Assembly (NCBI GenBank): GCA_001931875.2
Contig: MSJH02000837.1
Coordinates: 207,460-271,459 of the forward strand
Reading direction: 5' to 3'
DNA length: 64,000 bases
Origin: Byssochlamys sp. IMV 00236
Taxonomy: Eukaryota > Ascomycota > Eurotiomycetes > Eurotiales > Thermoascaceae
The notes under the pieces are model-generated. The model saw only the letters and a program-made list of their open reading frames with translations, was not told the DNA's origin and searched no databases. Made by a program: the position numbers and the translations under genes. Every line of letters starts with the position of its first letter. The stretch's first letter is position 1. Of the stretch, positions 24,427-36,850 are shown in pieces.

Positions 24427-24919
24427 ATGTCTGAGTCTGGCCCTAAAGGACCTTACACGCTGGTCACCGTCAACACAGCGCCGGAACGAGCAAAGAGGCT
24501 CATTGGGCGCATGGTCGAGGCACTAAAGGACCGTTACACCATTATCTACGCTGCAAACTGCGAGAGTGTGTTCACTTTCCTATACTTACTTGACTTTCTG
24601 GCCCTTTACTGATGTCTACGACAGCGATCGAGGAGGTAGCTCCTAAAGTCAAGGAATTTCAGCCTGACGTATTGGTAAGAGGAAGCAGCATTGAACATAA
24701 TGCAGTATTTTGGATATGTCGAACCTGTGCTGACAATGAAAATAGTTCTGTGCTTCAATGTGGACAGCCGAGCAAGCTGAAGAGATCCAAAACATCGGCA
24801 GGTCGCTCAGACCAGGTCTCAAGACACATGCCATCCCACACGGTCTGCAAGTCGAGCGCGGTCCCGATGCTATCGTGGAACATCTACTAGAGGTCGTTCC
24901 TCCGCTGTTGGAAAGCTGA
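24427..24919 (+). CDS. small conserved-looking protein of unknown function
   Basis: Exons 24427-24565, 24625-24674 and 24746-24919 join in phase to 120 residues, starting MSESGPKGPYTLVTVNTAPERAK and ending EVVPPLLES. The order is strand-helix-strand: TLVTVNTAPERAKRLI, then TIIYAANC, FQPDVLFCASMWTAEQAEEI, and LKTHAIPHGLQV. This resembles the N-terminal flavodoxin-like half of a 2-hydroxyacid dehydrogenase, without the NAD-binding half, so no dehydrogenase activity is expected. Codon use and clean splice sites support a real gene. I do not recognise a named family. Confidence 0.7.
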
Positions 24920-25689
24920 GGAAAGTAAGATCGCCAACGAGCGAGGGCCTGTTTTGAGAAATGGACGAAGAGCTGATGTCAAGACAGTGTATTGCTGCAT
25001 TAGACATTGTTGCCAGAGCTTTGTCCAGTGCTTCGTCTGGGGAGAACTAGACATATTCTTCAAAAATTATAGCTCTTAACCTCATGAGACCATGTAGCAT
25101 GATTAGAGAGGATTCTTGTATATACTGCACCAAGATAGACTATTCACTATAACATAGGTACCCAGGACATAGAACGACAGGGCTCGAATTGATCGTAGCG
25201 TCTCATATCAAGTCTGGAACGTCTCGTAGGGAATCGGAATCCCACAGGGCAAAAATAAATACCCCGTAACTATAAATGTATCCGGGAATAATAGAAAGAG
25301 TGATAAAGTGATCTCAATCTCATGGGCTCCTTGTTGGTCAGGTTGATCTCTAAGCTTGACTCTACCCTAGGTTGCTTGAAAGCGGCCCATTCTCCAAACC
25401 TGGGGAATGCTTTCCTCTATGCCGACTGATGCTTTCGCTAGGACCTCCATTTTGCGTGACTTGAGTATAGATTAGATGGTGTCGATTTAAAGTGATGAAA
25501 GGACCAAGTGGTTGTAGATGATTTGTACTCCTTGACCAATAAGATGTTCCACCTCCACATGCTGATATAATCGCAAATGGCTCTACGCCATCACGTGATG
25601 CTCTATTGCCATGGCTTCCAACCGGCAGTCTGGATAGGTAATCTCTCCTTCGTTAGTTAACGTATACATTTCCAACCACAAGGCAGACC
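24920..25689. other. intergenic region, no gene seen
   Basis: 770 nt without a supported gene between two co-directional genes. CACGTGA at about 25593-25599 is the only strong short motif noted, about 95 nt upstream of the hydrolase start. Confidence 0.4.
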
Positions 25690-26982
25690 ATGCTACCTTT
25701 CAGACCATTGAGAAGCCCCTCGCTCCGTCGAGCATTCTCGACATCGAGACGGCTCAATTTCGAACTTTCACATCAGATCTTCACGCCAGATTCAAAAGCA
25801 AACCATGCACAGAAGGGAGGAGACCCGATCATATTCATGCACGGCCTGTTCGGATCGAAGATGAATAATCGGAGTATGAGTAAGTATGTATATACTCACA
25901 AACTAAACCATTCACGAATCTTAGTCGATCCAATTTCTGGTTTTTATGCATGTTTTAGCTCTAATACATTGACAATAGGGTCTTGACACGTGACTTGAAC
26001 CGGGAGGTGTTCATAGTGGTTCGTTGTGAGATGCATATTCTATGATAGGTAGAATGTCCGTTGAATTGGGATATTTAGCTCACTTGATGTTCTTGTGACT
26101 TGGTAGGATCTTCGAAATCATGGACATTCCCCTCATGCTCCGGAACATAACTATACTATCATGGCCGATGATGTTGAGAACTTCCTCCATCGACATCGCA
26201 TCAGCAAGGCTGTTTTGATTGGTCATTCTATGTATGTTTTCGATGTTATCTGAATAGTCCACATTGGAATTAAACAGGGGCATACCGAAGGAAGCTAATG
26301 CTGAGAAAACAGGGGTGCCAAAGTAGCCATGACAGTCGCATTGCGCTCACCTAATTTGGTGTCTGCTCTTGTTCCCGTGGACAACTCTCCCGTCAAAGCT
26401 CCTTTGCAGAGCGACTTTAGGAAATACGTCAACGGGATGCTAGAGATCGAGGCCGCTAAGGTGACCAAACAGAGCGAGGCGGATAAGATCCTACAGCCAT
26501 TTGAACAGGTAAGTCCAGAACTTTACCCTGCCATAGGAGCAATTCTCCTATAGATTTCCCGTCCTCGTTCTCTCCATCTTATACAATGGAAACAGTCTCT
26601 CCCCATCCGCCAATTTCTCCTCACGAATCTCATCCGCACCGACGACGGCCATCTGAAGTTCCGTGTCCCGCTCAACGTCCTCTCCAAGTCTCTGGACGAA
26701 ATGGCCGATTTCCCCTGGCACGAGCCCGGCGAGGTACAGTACGACGGACCGACCTTGTTTGTACGCGGTACCAAGAGCCGTTATGTCACCAATGCAATGA
26801 TCCCTGCGATCAAGAAGTTCTTCCCGAACGCGGAAATCGCTGATATCGATGCGGGTCACTGGCTCATTTCGGAGAAGCCGGAGGATTTTAGACATGGTAT
26901 GTTTTTAACTCTTGCTCTAGTAACTGTATTTGCTGACTTCCGGTCTCTAGCTGTTGTCAATTTCTTGAAGAAAAATGCGTAG
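25690..26982 (+). CDS. mitochondrial-type alpha/beta hydrolase (ABHD11/Imo32-like)
   Basis: Exons 25690-25883, 25979-26018, 26107-26231, 26313-26508, 26596-26896 and 26951-26982 join in phase to 295 residues. The Ser/Arg-rich N-terminus (SPSLRRAFSTSRRL) is a mitochondrial presequence. The hydrolase fold shows the oxyanion segment FMHGLFGSK, DLRNHGHSP, nucleophile elbow GHSMGAK (Ser), and the catalytic His in DAGHWLISEKP. These place it with yeast Imo32/Eat1 and human ABHD11. Yeast Eat1 makes ethyl acetate; which member this is cannot be settled here. Short exons, one only 40 nt, are usual for the gene in Eurotiales. Confidence 0.88.
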
Positions 26983-27227
26983 GATTGCATCGGATCAGCA
27001 TATAGATGTGGATGTAATAGACCCTGTGTTATCTTCTGTTTGTATTATTGTTCACACACCGTACCTAATATAGCACGTTGGCATCTTCTCGAAAAATAGG
27101 ACTTATTACATTGGTATCTATAACAGCAAAGTTCCCTCCGAAATCGATGGTTTTAACCAAGAAATGCCGCGCAAAGTAGAGATCGATCCGATAATTGTTT
27201 CCTCCATTTGAAATATATGCATAAAAG

Positions 27228-29801
27228 CTATCGCCCGTTACCGGAGTTGACAGTTCCCTCCTCTATCTGCCGCTTCTTTCTTTTCTTCTTCTTTCTTGCC
27301 GAGCTAGGATCCGTCTCGAGACTCGGGCTGGATTTGGAGGACGAATGGACCTCTGAGACACTAGTTGGAATACTGGAGCTTTGCTCTTCGTCTGAGGATG
27401 CAGTGGGCTTCCTCCGCTTCCGATGCTCATCTCTAGGTTGCGTGTCCATCTTTGGCTGACCTAGACCAATTTCAGCAAGCCTGTCGAGAGGCAAGCTCGC
27501 CAGCTCTTCTTTGACCTTCTCAAGAGCCTCTAGCCGACCGACAGCGTCAGAGATGTCTCTCTTTGCCAACTGGGCCGTCTCCTCGAATTTTCGGGTGAGA
27601 GCCTTGATCTCTTCCGTAGTAGCCTTTTCAGACTCATGGATGCGGCCAAGTAGAGATGTCACGGTCACGCCATTTGTTTCCCGGATTTTATTATCTATGC
27701 CTTTGATCTTCTCCGCTAGATCTTTGACAGAATTGTCGACAGATTTGATCTCGTCGTTCAATCGGTCCCGCTCCTGCTGCATGTCTCGGAGGAATGATTG
27801 CCTCTCCATCTCTCTGTTCGTGATGTCATGCTGGACCTTTTCCGTATGTTCGTAGAGCCTGCTAGTTAACGATTGAAGCTGATCCCGCAAAGGCGTCATT
27901 TCACGAATATTTGGCTGTACTTCGTTCTGCATATGCGCCCATAGAGCCGATTGTTGATAGTTAAGGGCAGCTATTTTCTCGGTCATCTGCTTGTTGTTCA
28001 TTTTCAGTGTCCCCTGGTTCTTCTCATAGTGGTCTTCCAGTGCCGTTAACCGCTGTCCCATTCTTTCCAGCTGGGCTTGCTGCATAGCAGTGTTTGACGC
28101 TTTCAACTGATCCATCTGCGTCTTCAAAAGACCGAGCTGTTCCATCAGTGCAGGCAATGATAAAGGGTAAAACTCTTGTATCACTGTGATAATATTCTTC
28201 GCCAGTGTCTCGGTGGACAGGTTGTTATAGCGTTCCTCCAGGGAACGGAGACCGACGTCAGCTATAGTCTGCCGCTTCTCGATATCTCGCGCTAGGGTCT
28301 GAAGTGATGCTGAAAGCTCACCGACCGTCTCATGAACTCTCTGGTCCGCTTTCAGCTTCTCTAGGACGTTTGTGTGCTCAGCCAGCCGTTTCCCGAGCGA
28401 CTCCATCTCTTGGAACTGCAAGTCATCCTTGGCCTTGAGCACATTTTGCAATGCTGAGAGTTGCTGTGAGAGCTGTTCCACGGTGATTCTAAGATCGATT
28501 TGATCGCGATCATTTGTGCTGGTTTGCGCTGGCTGCTGTCCTTGGGCCTGTCCTACCTGCTGCACTTGGGACTGGAGTTCTTTAAACGCTTCAGAGAGAG
28601 TCTTTATTTCTTCTTTGACGCTATCGTTTTCTTTCCTCGAAGTAGCGCTATCATTTGCCCATGAAGCATTCTCCAGGCTAGAAAGACGTTTGCTGATATC
28701 ATCCAATTGACTTCGAGTATGATTCGTCAGGTCCATAACGCCATCGAGCTTTTGTATGGTAGAAGAGGTGTCGGAAGAGTTTTGTAGAGCAGATAACTGC
28801 TCTTCGAGCTTAGGGATATTTTCAAGAGCAGCTTTATATGCTTCACCGGCGGTCTTCAACCGGTGAATTTCCTCTTTGATATACCTCTGGTCATCTTGGC
28901 CACTGGAGATCGAACGAAGTCGGGATTTTATCGAGGTAAGGTTCTGTTCCATATCTCGTATCCTCTCGTGGAGACTTGATCTCTCCTCTCTGGTTTCCAC
29001 ATCAGTCTGGCGGGCTAGGGCTTCAGATGTGCTTGCAAACTGATTCCGACACTCCTGAATATCTTTCGTGTGACGAGAAAGAAATGTAGAGTGAGCCTTG
29101 GTAGCGGTATCGAGAATATCAACTCTTGACTGTAAATACTGGAGTCTCTCTTCCAACGCTTTATCGGTCTCTTTCCGTCCCTTCAAGGTTTCGATTTCTT
29201 TGTGAGCATTCGAAGCTATCAACTGTGCCTCAAGTGCCGACTTTTTCGCGCTTGCAGCCTCAGTTTTTGCGTCACGTAATTTTATCTCTATTTCGGAGTC
29301 ATGTCTATGTGACGTGCTCGAGCTGACGAGAGACCCGACGCTACGCTCCAACTCATCCCGACGAAGCTTATTCTCGCGCAGCTTCTCTTCGACGCGCCCT
29401 AGATCATCATTGTCGTCCCTCCTCAGCTGTTGAAGATAGGAAATTGTTGACGGGAAGTTGAAATGTTTCTTTGTTTTCGTGAAGCTACCTTCAGTAGCTT
29501 CAAGCCTTTTCTTTAGGTTAGCCTGTTCGGCTGCAGATTGTGAGAGAGCAATGATATTTTCTGCCAGGCCGCTGAATGATCGTGCAAATGTTTCACTAGA
29601 AGGAGTACCTGGTCCTTCTGACACTGGCTGATCCTTAGATGGCACGGTGGCCTGGTCAGTGGTGGCCGGGCTAATGAGTGCAGAAGGCTCATTATGAGAT
29701 TGGCCTTTGGCTGCCCCAACTTTGAGCGTAATCGGACGGATACGGGGATCACGCGGAGGTGCGTATGGGGCATTTTCATCATTTGCTCGATTCTGCTCCA
29801 T
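27228..29801 (-). CDS. large coiled-coil protein with basic C-terminus
   Basis: A single exon of 857 residues. A disordered N-terminal region (about 1-110, Pro/Ser-rich, with PRDPRIRPI) is followed by near-continuous heptad-rich coiled coil from about residue 115 to 790, rich in Leu, Glu, Lys and Gln. The tail has Ser/Thr-rich sequence and a cluster of basic residues (ARKKKKRKKRQ) that could be a nuclear localisation signal. No catalytic motif is seen. It may be a structural, spindle- or chromatin-associated scaffold, but no family was recognised. It starts about 580 nt from the divergent rvb2 gene. Confidence 0.8.
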   Translation of the reverse strand: MEQNRANDENAPYAPPRDPRIRPITLKVGAAKGQSHNEPSALISPATTDQATVPSKDQPVSEGPGTPSSETFARSFSGLAENIIALSQSAAEQANLKKRLEATEGSFTKTKKHFNFPSTISYLQQLRRDDNDDLGRVEEKLRENKLRRDELERSVGSLVSSSTSHRHDSEIEIKLRDAKTEAASAKKSALEAQLIASNAHKEIETLKGRKETDKALEERLQYLQSRVDILDTATKAHSTFLSRHTKDIQECRNQFASTSEALARQTDVETREERSSLHERIRDMEQNLTSIKSRLRSISSGQDDQRYIKEEIHRLKTAGEAYKAALENIPKLEEQLSALQNSSDTSSTIQKLDGVMDLTNHTRSQLDDISKRLSSLENASWANDSATSRKENDSVKEEIKTLSEAFKELQSQVQQVGQAQGQQPAQTSTNDRDQIDLRITVEQLSQQLSALQNVLKAKDDLQFQEMESLGKRLAEHTNVLEKLKADQRVHETVGELSASLQTLARDIEKRQTIADVGLRSLEERYNNLSTETLAKNIITVIQEFYPLSLPALMEQLGLLKTQMDQLKASNTAMQQAQLERMGQRLTALEDHYEKNQGTLKMNNKQMTEKIAALNYQQSALWAHMQNEVQPNIREMTPLRDQLQSLTSRLYEHTEKVQHDITNREMERQSFLRDMQQERDRLNDEIKSVDNSVKDLAEKIKGIDNKIRETNGVTVTSLLGRIHESEKATTEEIKALTRKFEETAQLAKRDISDAVGRLEALEKVKEELASLPLDRLAEIGLGQPKMDTQPRDEHRKRRKPTASSDEEQSSSIPTSVSEVHSSSKSSPSLETDPSSARKKKKRKKRQIEEGTVNSGNGR

Positions 29802-30383
29802 TTTTCTCGATTTCTCTTCCTAATCCGAGTAGGGACCCGAAAGAGATCATCAACTATAAAAATGCACAGACGGGATAGAACATGGCGGAAGCGAGCTCCA
29901 GAAGCAACGATGAGCTATCCCCGTAGCCCAAACATAGGACAGATAAGGGACGCGAGAAGTAGAAATCAAAATATCAGGCGTTGATCGTGAGGTTGCGGTG
30001 AAGGCATGGAGTGGGGCTATAGACACGGTAATAGAAGTGACACAAGACTAAGAGCAACTTGATAATACCGAATGAGATGAAAAAATAGGAATCAGATGAA
30101 TCGATTTAACAAGAGGATAGATGCCTCGAAAGTCATCAACAAGAGAATGCCATAGCTTTTAGTCTAGTGCTGCGGCATTATCACATCAGGAGACCCCGAG
30201 ATAAAATGTTGGATTCTGCCGGGCGGTGGAGAAGACGGTGTGCAGCCAGACATCTCGTCCTCACCTGAGAGCTCTGAACAAACGAATCTCCCCGATTAAG
30301 CCAGTGCCTCGTCACAACGCGCGCTTTCGACTGTGGTTAGAAAAGAAACGAGGTCCCCTGGCTATTGCGACCTATAATCCACC
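29802..30383. promoter_or_regulatory. divergent promoter of the coiled-coil gene and rvb2
   Basis: No gene seen. Contains the 5' UTRs of both genes; no strong factor site was identified. Confidence 0.4.
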
Positions 30384-31914
<1,531 letters not shown>

Positions 31915-32276
31915 CGCTCTGGGGTATTCCCTCTTCATTTTCCCTACTAGGGTCTATTCTTTCATGGAGAATTGGGATGGATGTTGTCCGGACATGGAAA
32001 AAGTAGCACTATCTGTTTTGTTTTCATACCACGTTATGTACGATAAGGCCGGCGCTTGTTCAGGGCTCGTCAGCAGGGTAATTTGATTCAGTTTTTTAGA
32101 TTTCCCATGATATACACATCAATTAGTTCGGGAGAACTGAATACAGTAACAACGGTACATGCAATTAGGATCTCCACGATATCAATGGAACAGTAGTAAG
32201 AAAAAGTTCATGAAGTACGTATACAAGCATGACTTGCATGGAGAAATATGTCCATACAGGACACGCGGTTCAATGT
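31915..32276. other. convergent 3' intergenic region
   Basis: Between the ends of rvb2 and the Lin1-like gene. No gene or structured element seen. Confidence 0.5.
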
Positions 32277-33650
32277 CTATGAGAAATCAACGACACGACT
32301 CCAAGGGCCAGAGTCACCTGCTTTTCGGAACTCGACTTCTTGTCCAAAATAACCGGCCTCGCTCCACGAGCGCATCATAGCAGTGTCGTAAGGCCCATGC
32401 GGTTCTCCGCCATCGCGGGCGTCCGACCAGCGGTACTCCCACATCGTCGGACCTGTCTGGGCTCCGTCATTCGCAGACGGTTGCTCTGACGAATCAATCC
32501 AGTCCTCTCCAGTCTCTCGTCGAAATTGCCTGGTCAGAAGCTCACGTTCCGCATCGTAGATCTCGGTCTGGCCTCGCGTGAGCAGCATGTCTGCTGCACC
32601 GGTTACAGCTTCAATGGTCTGTTTCAGCGCCGCCTCTGCTGGGTTTTCTTCTGACATTTCGACATCTTCAGAGGCTCCACCATTTCGTTTCAAACGGTTC
32701 TTGTTCTTGTTTTTATTCTGCCACTTGGGTTTCTTCTGGACACCCTTTCCTAGCCGCGCGAGAGCTTCTAGGACCGTCTCTCCTCGTTGCATATTCGTGA
32801 TGAGTGTTCGAAGTAGATCCGCCGTCAAGACACTGTCATCTGCTCTCTCCCTCGCTTTGCGCTCTGCATCTCGCTTCTCAGCAGCATCTTTCGCTTTCCT
32901 GATATCCTTCTTGGAGACCCCATCTAGCCAGTTATCGTAAATTGCGTCCGGGTCGACAGCTTTTCGCACGTAGTTCCCTTGTTCATCAAAGCGACCTTCT
33001 TCCTGCTCTGCGCGCATGTTGAACGCATCCAAGAGCGGCGCATGCGTCTTCTTAGCACCAGCTCCAAGTTCCTCGTCGATGTCTTCGGTGAGCTTCGCTC
33101 GCTCTTCGTCTGGAACGTCGCTTTCTTCCGAACTGACCTCCTCCACATCGATAGCATCTGCACCCTTCCTAAGATCAACATTTAGTCTGCCCCCTCCCTT
33201 TGACGATGTGACCTGGCCCTCGATCTCATCGTCTCGCAGAAATCGAACATTCTTCTTGTTCTTCCGAAGCGCCTCGTCCGCATCGATGTCCTCCGCGCCA
33301 AAATCCTCCTGTAGCTCTGCGAACATGTCATCGTCATCTGCGTCATGCTTAGCTCTGCTGCGCTTGGCTTTTGCTTCAATCCGCGCTGAGAATCCCTCGT
33401 TTTCACTATCTGAATCGTATCCATCAATGTTGACAGCTCCGCGGCGCACTTGCTGACCGCGATGGCCGATCTCGTCTGCATCTAGAACAGCATCGTCTTC
33501 CAGCTCGTCAGGAGCAAGCGCGGACGGATTCCGGGGATCGAAACGCGGCTTTTTCGAGTTGATGTGAACGTCTGGATCCTCAGGGTCATGTGCGTGAGTG
33601 CGGGCGAAGTCCTCGCCCGCCCGCTTGGGGCGCCCGAGAGAGGCGGCCAT
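32277..33650 (-). CDS. GYF-domain protein, Lin1/CD2BP2 family
   Basis: Lin1 (human CD2BP2, U5-52K) is a nuclear U5 snRNP-associated protein of the pre-mRNA splicing machinery that binds proline-rich ligands through its GYF domain. A single exon encodes 457 residues from MAASLGRPKR. The N-terminus carries basic and very acidic stretches (DADDDDMF, DEALRKNKKNVRF), RNA-associated low complexity, and the family block PLLDAFNMRAEQEEGRFDEQGNY. The GYF domain is at the C-terminus: MWEYRWSD, GPYDTAMMRSW and GYFG. The upstream in-frame Met (33725) is rejected because family members start at the MA(A)xxGRPKR-like block. Starts 405 nt from the divergent ufd1 gene. Confidence 0.88.
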   Translation of the reverse strand: MAASLGRPKRAGEDFARTHAHDPEDPDVHINSKKPRFDPRNPSALAPDELEDDAVLDADEIGHRGQQVRRGAVNIDGYDSDSENEGFSARIEAKAKRSRAKHDADDDDMFAELQEDFGAEDIDADEALRKNKKNVRFLRDDEIEGQVTSSKGGGRLNVDLRKGADAIDVEEVSSEESDVPDEERAKLTEDIDEELGAGAKKTHAPLLDAFNMRAEQEEGRFDEQGNYVRKAVDPDAIYDNWLDGVSKKDIRKAKDAAEKRDAERKARERADDSVLTADLLRTLITNMQRGETVLEALARLGKGVQKKPKWQNKNKNKNRLKRNGGASEDVEMSEENPAEAALKQTIEAVTGAADMLLTRGQTEIYDAERELLTRQFRRETGEDWIDSSEQPSANDGAQTGPTMWEYRWSDARDGGEPHGPYDTAMMRSWSEAGYFGQEVEFRKAGDSGPWSRVVDFS

Positions 33651-34055
33651 TGGGTTATGTGGCCAAGATAGTAAATATGAGGCAGGTTTCCTATGTGATA
33701 AGAGATAGGATATCCTCTTCAGCACAGTAGGCTGTCAGTAATCTGTTTAAGCTTCTTTGTCGTTCGGTTGTCGCAGGTTGTCGCAAATGGCCTGAGTCTG
33801 GGGTCGGCCCGGAAAATCGTAGGCGGATAGACTTGCGTCACTTCGCAGTTCAACGACAATCAGCTGTCCAAACCACTTGCTGGGCTACGCTTTTTGACGC
33901 ATCGAGATAATCCGGCGTTCTTTCTCAGGACTATTTCATATCTCACAGGGAAGACTGTATCCAACGGTTCATAGTTTTTCAGGTCACATCGGAACCTAAT
34001 ACAAGCTCCCCGCCATACGGAGAGCGGCCATCGGCTTCTTGATACATTCACCAAA
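33651..34055. promoter_or_regulatory. divergent promoter of the Lin1-like gene and ufd1
   Basis: Gene-free 405 nt with GTTGTCGCAG-type direct repeats at about 33765-33785 (TTGTCGCA twice). No strong factor site recognised. Confidence 0.4.
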
Positions 34056-35380
34056 ATGGTAAGAGTACAGCATCAAATAGCTCCATCGGGGCGTATCACT
34101 AATGTTACTCTCTAGTTCCGTTCAGAATTCTGGGAGGACGACCCTATGGAGGGAGTCATGGGCTCCTCCATGTTCCATCGCGGCGGTGCCACTCGCCGCT
34201 TCGACGAGTACTACCGTTGCTATCCTGTAGCAATGATGCCTGGACCAGAGAGAGAGAATGTGAACCACGGTGGCAAGGTTATCATGCCGCCCAGTGCCCT
34301 GGATAAGCTGACTCGGCTTCACATCACTTATCCTATGCTTTTCGAGCTGCACAATGGAGCAAAGGAGAGGATGACACATGCTGGTGTGCTGGAGTTTATC
34401 GCGGAGGAAGGGAAGATTTATCTACCATTCTGGGTTAGTTCACAGATTTTAGACCCTCTGCATTCCACTCTGTGCATAATGCTGATAATTATTCGGGGTG
34501 AAAGATCATGCAGACGCTCCTTCTTGAGCCGGGCGATCTCCTCCAGATCAAATCAACAGACCTGCCTTCTGGCCAGTTTATCAAACTGCAAGCTCAGTCG
34601 ACATCCTTCCTCGATATTAGCGATCCCAAAGCCGTTCTAGAAAACGTCTTCCGTAACTTCTCATGTCTCACGAAAGGCGATGTGTTTACGTTCCATTACA
34701 ATGATCAGGTGTACGAAATGGCGGTTTTGGAAACTAAGCCGGCCAACGAGAAGAACGCCATCTCCGTCCTGGAGACAGATTTGGAAGTCGACTTTGCAGC
34801 CCCCGTAGGCTACGAAGAGCCCAAAGTTCCTAGCGGGACGAGTACTCCTCTGAGCATGCCTGGTGGAAAGATCCCACCTGGTGGCATGCTTCATCCTCAC
34901 GGCACTATGGCTCAGGCTATCAACTACGCCGCCATTGCTCCAGAGTCTACAGATGCGAACAAAGGTGCCAAGGCCGCGTCGTCGAATTTCCTCCTGGGTG
35001 GCCAGCGGTTGAATGCGAAGAAAGGAAGTAAAGCTCCAACACCTCAGCCTACCACACCTGCTCCGGGAACAGCCAAGACACAGCTTCCACCTCCTACACG
35101 GAGGACGAACGGACCAATGCCGCTACGACTGCCTCCGAATCAACTATTCTTCGGCTACGCTATCAAGCCCGTGAAGAAACGCGATGAGCAGGGCAGAGTC
35201 GCTGATGAAGAGGAGAAGCCGAAGTTCCAGGGTGCTGGACAGACCCTCCGGCAGAAGAAGAAAGGCGTTAGTGGAGCAGGCACCCCTGCATCGGGCAGCG
35301 ATGCTGAAGGTTCCAAGGGAAAGGATTCGAAAGGCAAGGACACCGGCCGTTCTCTTGGGAGCTCCCGAACCCTCCGATAA
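34056..35380 (+). CDS. ufd1: ubiquitin fusion degradation protein Ufd1
   Basis: Ufd1 pairs with Npl4 as adaptor for the Cdc48/p97 ATPase in ER-associated and nuclear protein degradation. Exon 1 is the start codon alone (34056-34058); exons 34116-34433 and 34505-35380 follow, giving 398 residues. The double-psi beta-barrel core is clear: MFHRGGATRRFDEYYRCYPV, GGKVIMPPSALDKL, YPMLFEL, HAGVLEF, YLPFWIMQTLLL, LPSGQFIKLQAQSTSFLDI and LRNFSCLTKGD-type FRNFSCLTKGDVF. The tail contains the Cdc48/Npl4-binding region around LLGGQRLNAKK and a Lys/Ser-rich end. The conserved MF start and the phase set the ATG-only exon; an alternative would be a downstream Met inside the barrel, which would destroy the fold. 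Confidence 0.93.
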
Positions 35381-35672
35381 AGGCGTCTTGATCTAGATAT
35401 CTATAGTCGCGTTATCCTTACGACTGTAGCTTTATTCTTCGAACGATATTAATCGGCTGGCGCTCTATGTGTTTCTGGTGCATAGCGGTTTGGGTTGGCG
35501 CTTAATGGTACTGTGACTTCTTCTGAAATAGAAATATACGTGGGTTTTCTGCCAGACCGCCACAATGAAACGACTTGTAAGTCATACCAGCAAAGCATAA
35601 GCACCGTATTCTGGTCACTTACTGTAGCTATAAAAATCTCCACACTCAGCAGTCAGTATAGAGCACTCTAGC

Positions 35673-36062
35673 CTAGCTCAGTTCCCTCTTAGCTTCATCC
35701 AAAACATCATCCACCCAATTAACGCAGTTCCGCGCTGGCGGGTCAGGCTTTGTCTCCGTCAACACCCTTGGATCGCGCGGCGGGGGATGTTTTGCCGCAA
35801 TCTCTTCAAAACGATGCAGCATCGATTTCGGAAGCTGAAATTGGAACGTCGAGTCCTTGTAACCGTCTATAGCACCAAATCTATGGCCTGGCTTTCGTTC
35901 GTAGTCCATCCCCATACCGACGGTTCCTTTAACGTGGTAGAATCGTCCAGCTAGCTGGTCACTGTTCTGAGCGGGCACCAACGCGATGCCTTCGTGGTCG
36001 GGGTTGCCTCGTTGTGTGAACCGGACTCGGTAGACGTTGTATGTTGTGGTTTCGAGGGACAT
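35673..36062 (-). CDS. small protein of unknown function
   Basis: A single exon of 129 residues, starting MSLETTTYNVYRVRFTQRG. Sequence resembles a compact mixed alpha/beta fold: YRVRFT, GIALVPA, GRFYHVKGTVGMGMDYE, HRFGAI, then a helix LPKSMLHRFEEIAAKHPPP and C-terminal CVNWVDDVLDEAK. It is similar in style to short, widely conserved fungal proteins without a name. No signal peptide or membrane segment. Function unknown; good codon use supports a real gene. Confidence 0.75.
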   Translation of the reverse strand: MSLETTTYNVYRVRFTQRGNPDHEGIALVPAQNSDQLAGRFYHVKGTVGMGMDYERKPGHRFGAIDGYKDSTFQFQLPKSMLHRFEEIAAKHPPPRDPRVLTETKPDPPARNCVNWVDDVLDEAKRELS

Positions 36063-36850
36063 GATGGGGGTTAGATGGCTAATCGTGGTATAATAGTATC
36101 GAAACGCTTATAGTCTTCGTATTGTGTGAAGCGAGATCAGATCTGCCTCTGGCAAGGTGACAACACGTCAACTCTTACCTATTTCAGCTTCAGCTTTTCA
36201 TGCCAGTCATTACAGAATCGGAGAGCGGCATCTTGCGCAAAAGGCTAATGGCAAAGTACAGTATAGCGGGAACCGCCTCCAACTATACGGGTTGGGGCTC
36301 TTTCCATCGAGATCAGCGAATATATATATCCGCGGAAATAGGAGTGGTATACGGTGATAGATGTAGTTCAGACATTGGTGCATTTCTTAATTCAAGGTAA
36401 GTTCGATCGCATCGTACTGCACATGCTAGTGGCTTCATTACAACAATAAACGAGGGGAGGCACTTCTGGAAGACTTGAAGACACCATGTGCCAGCATTAC
36501 GTCCAAATAAACAAGTTGATAATTTTGGGGACCCCCGTGTGCTCCAGGCCTACAGACTTCCCTTATCTTCCGGGTCAAATAGTGGACTGCACTGTGCAGC
36601 AGAGTCACGGATTTAGATGGCTTGTTTCAGGGCAGCTAGATCGTACCACAATGAAGTAGTTCTGAGAATAATTCAATTATGGTACCATTCAGAAGTCTCC
36701 CAGTTGGTTTCCCAAATCGAATGTAGCCTGGGTATTAACTCCTAGAATGCAAAATACCGCTTTGAAATGAACAATGGCAAATGATTCAATCAAATATTCG
36801 AAATTAGAACGAGGCGTAAGTATAGACAAGAATGGAAACAGCGAAAAGAG
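36063..36850. other. intergenic region, no gene seen
   Basis: Left border of the Myb/SANT-like cluster. Short open frames at 36157-36400 show no motif. Nothing else recognised. Confidence 0.4.
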
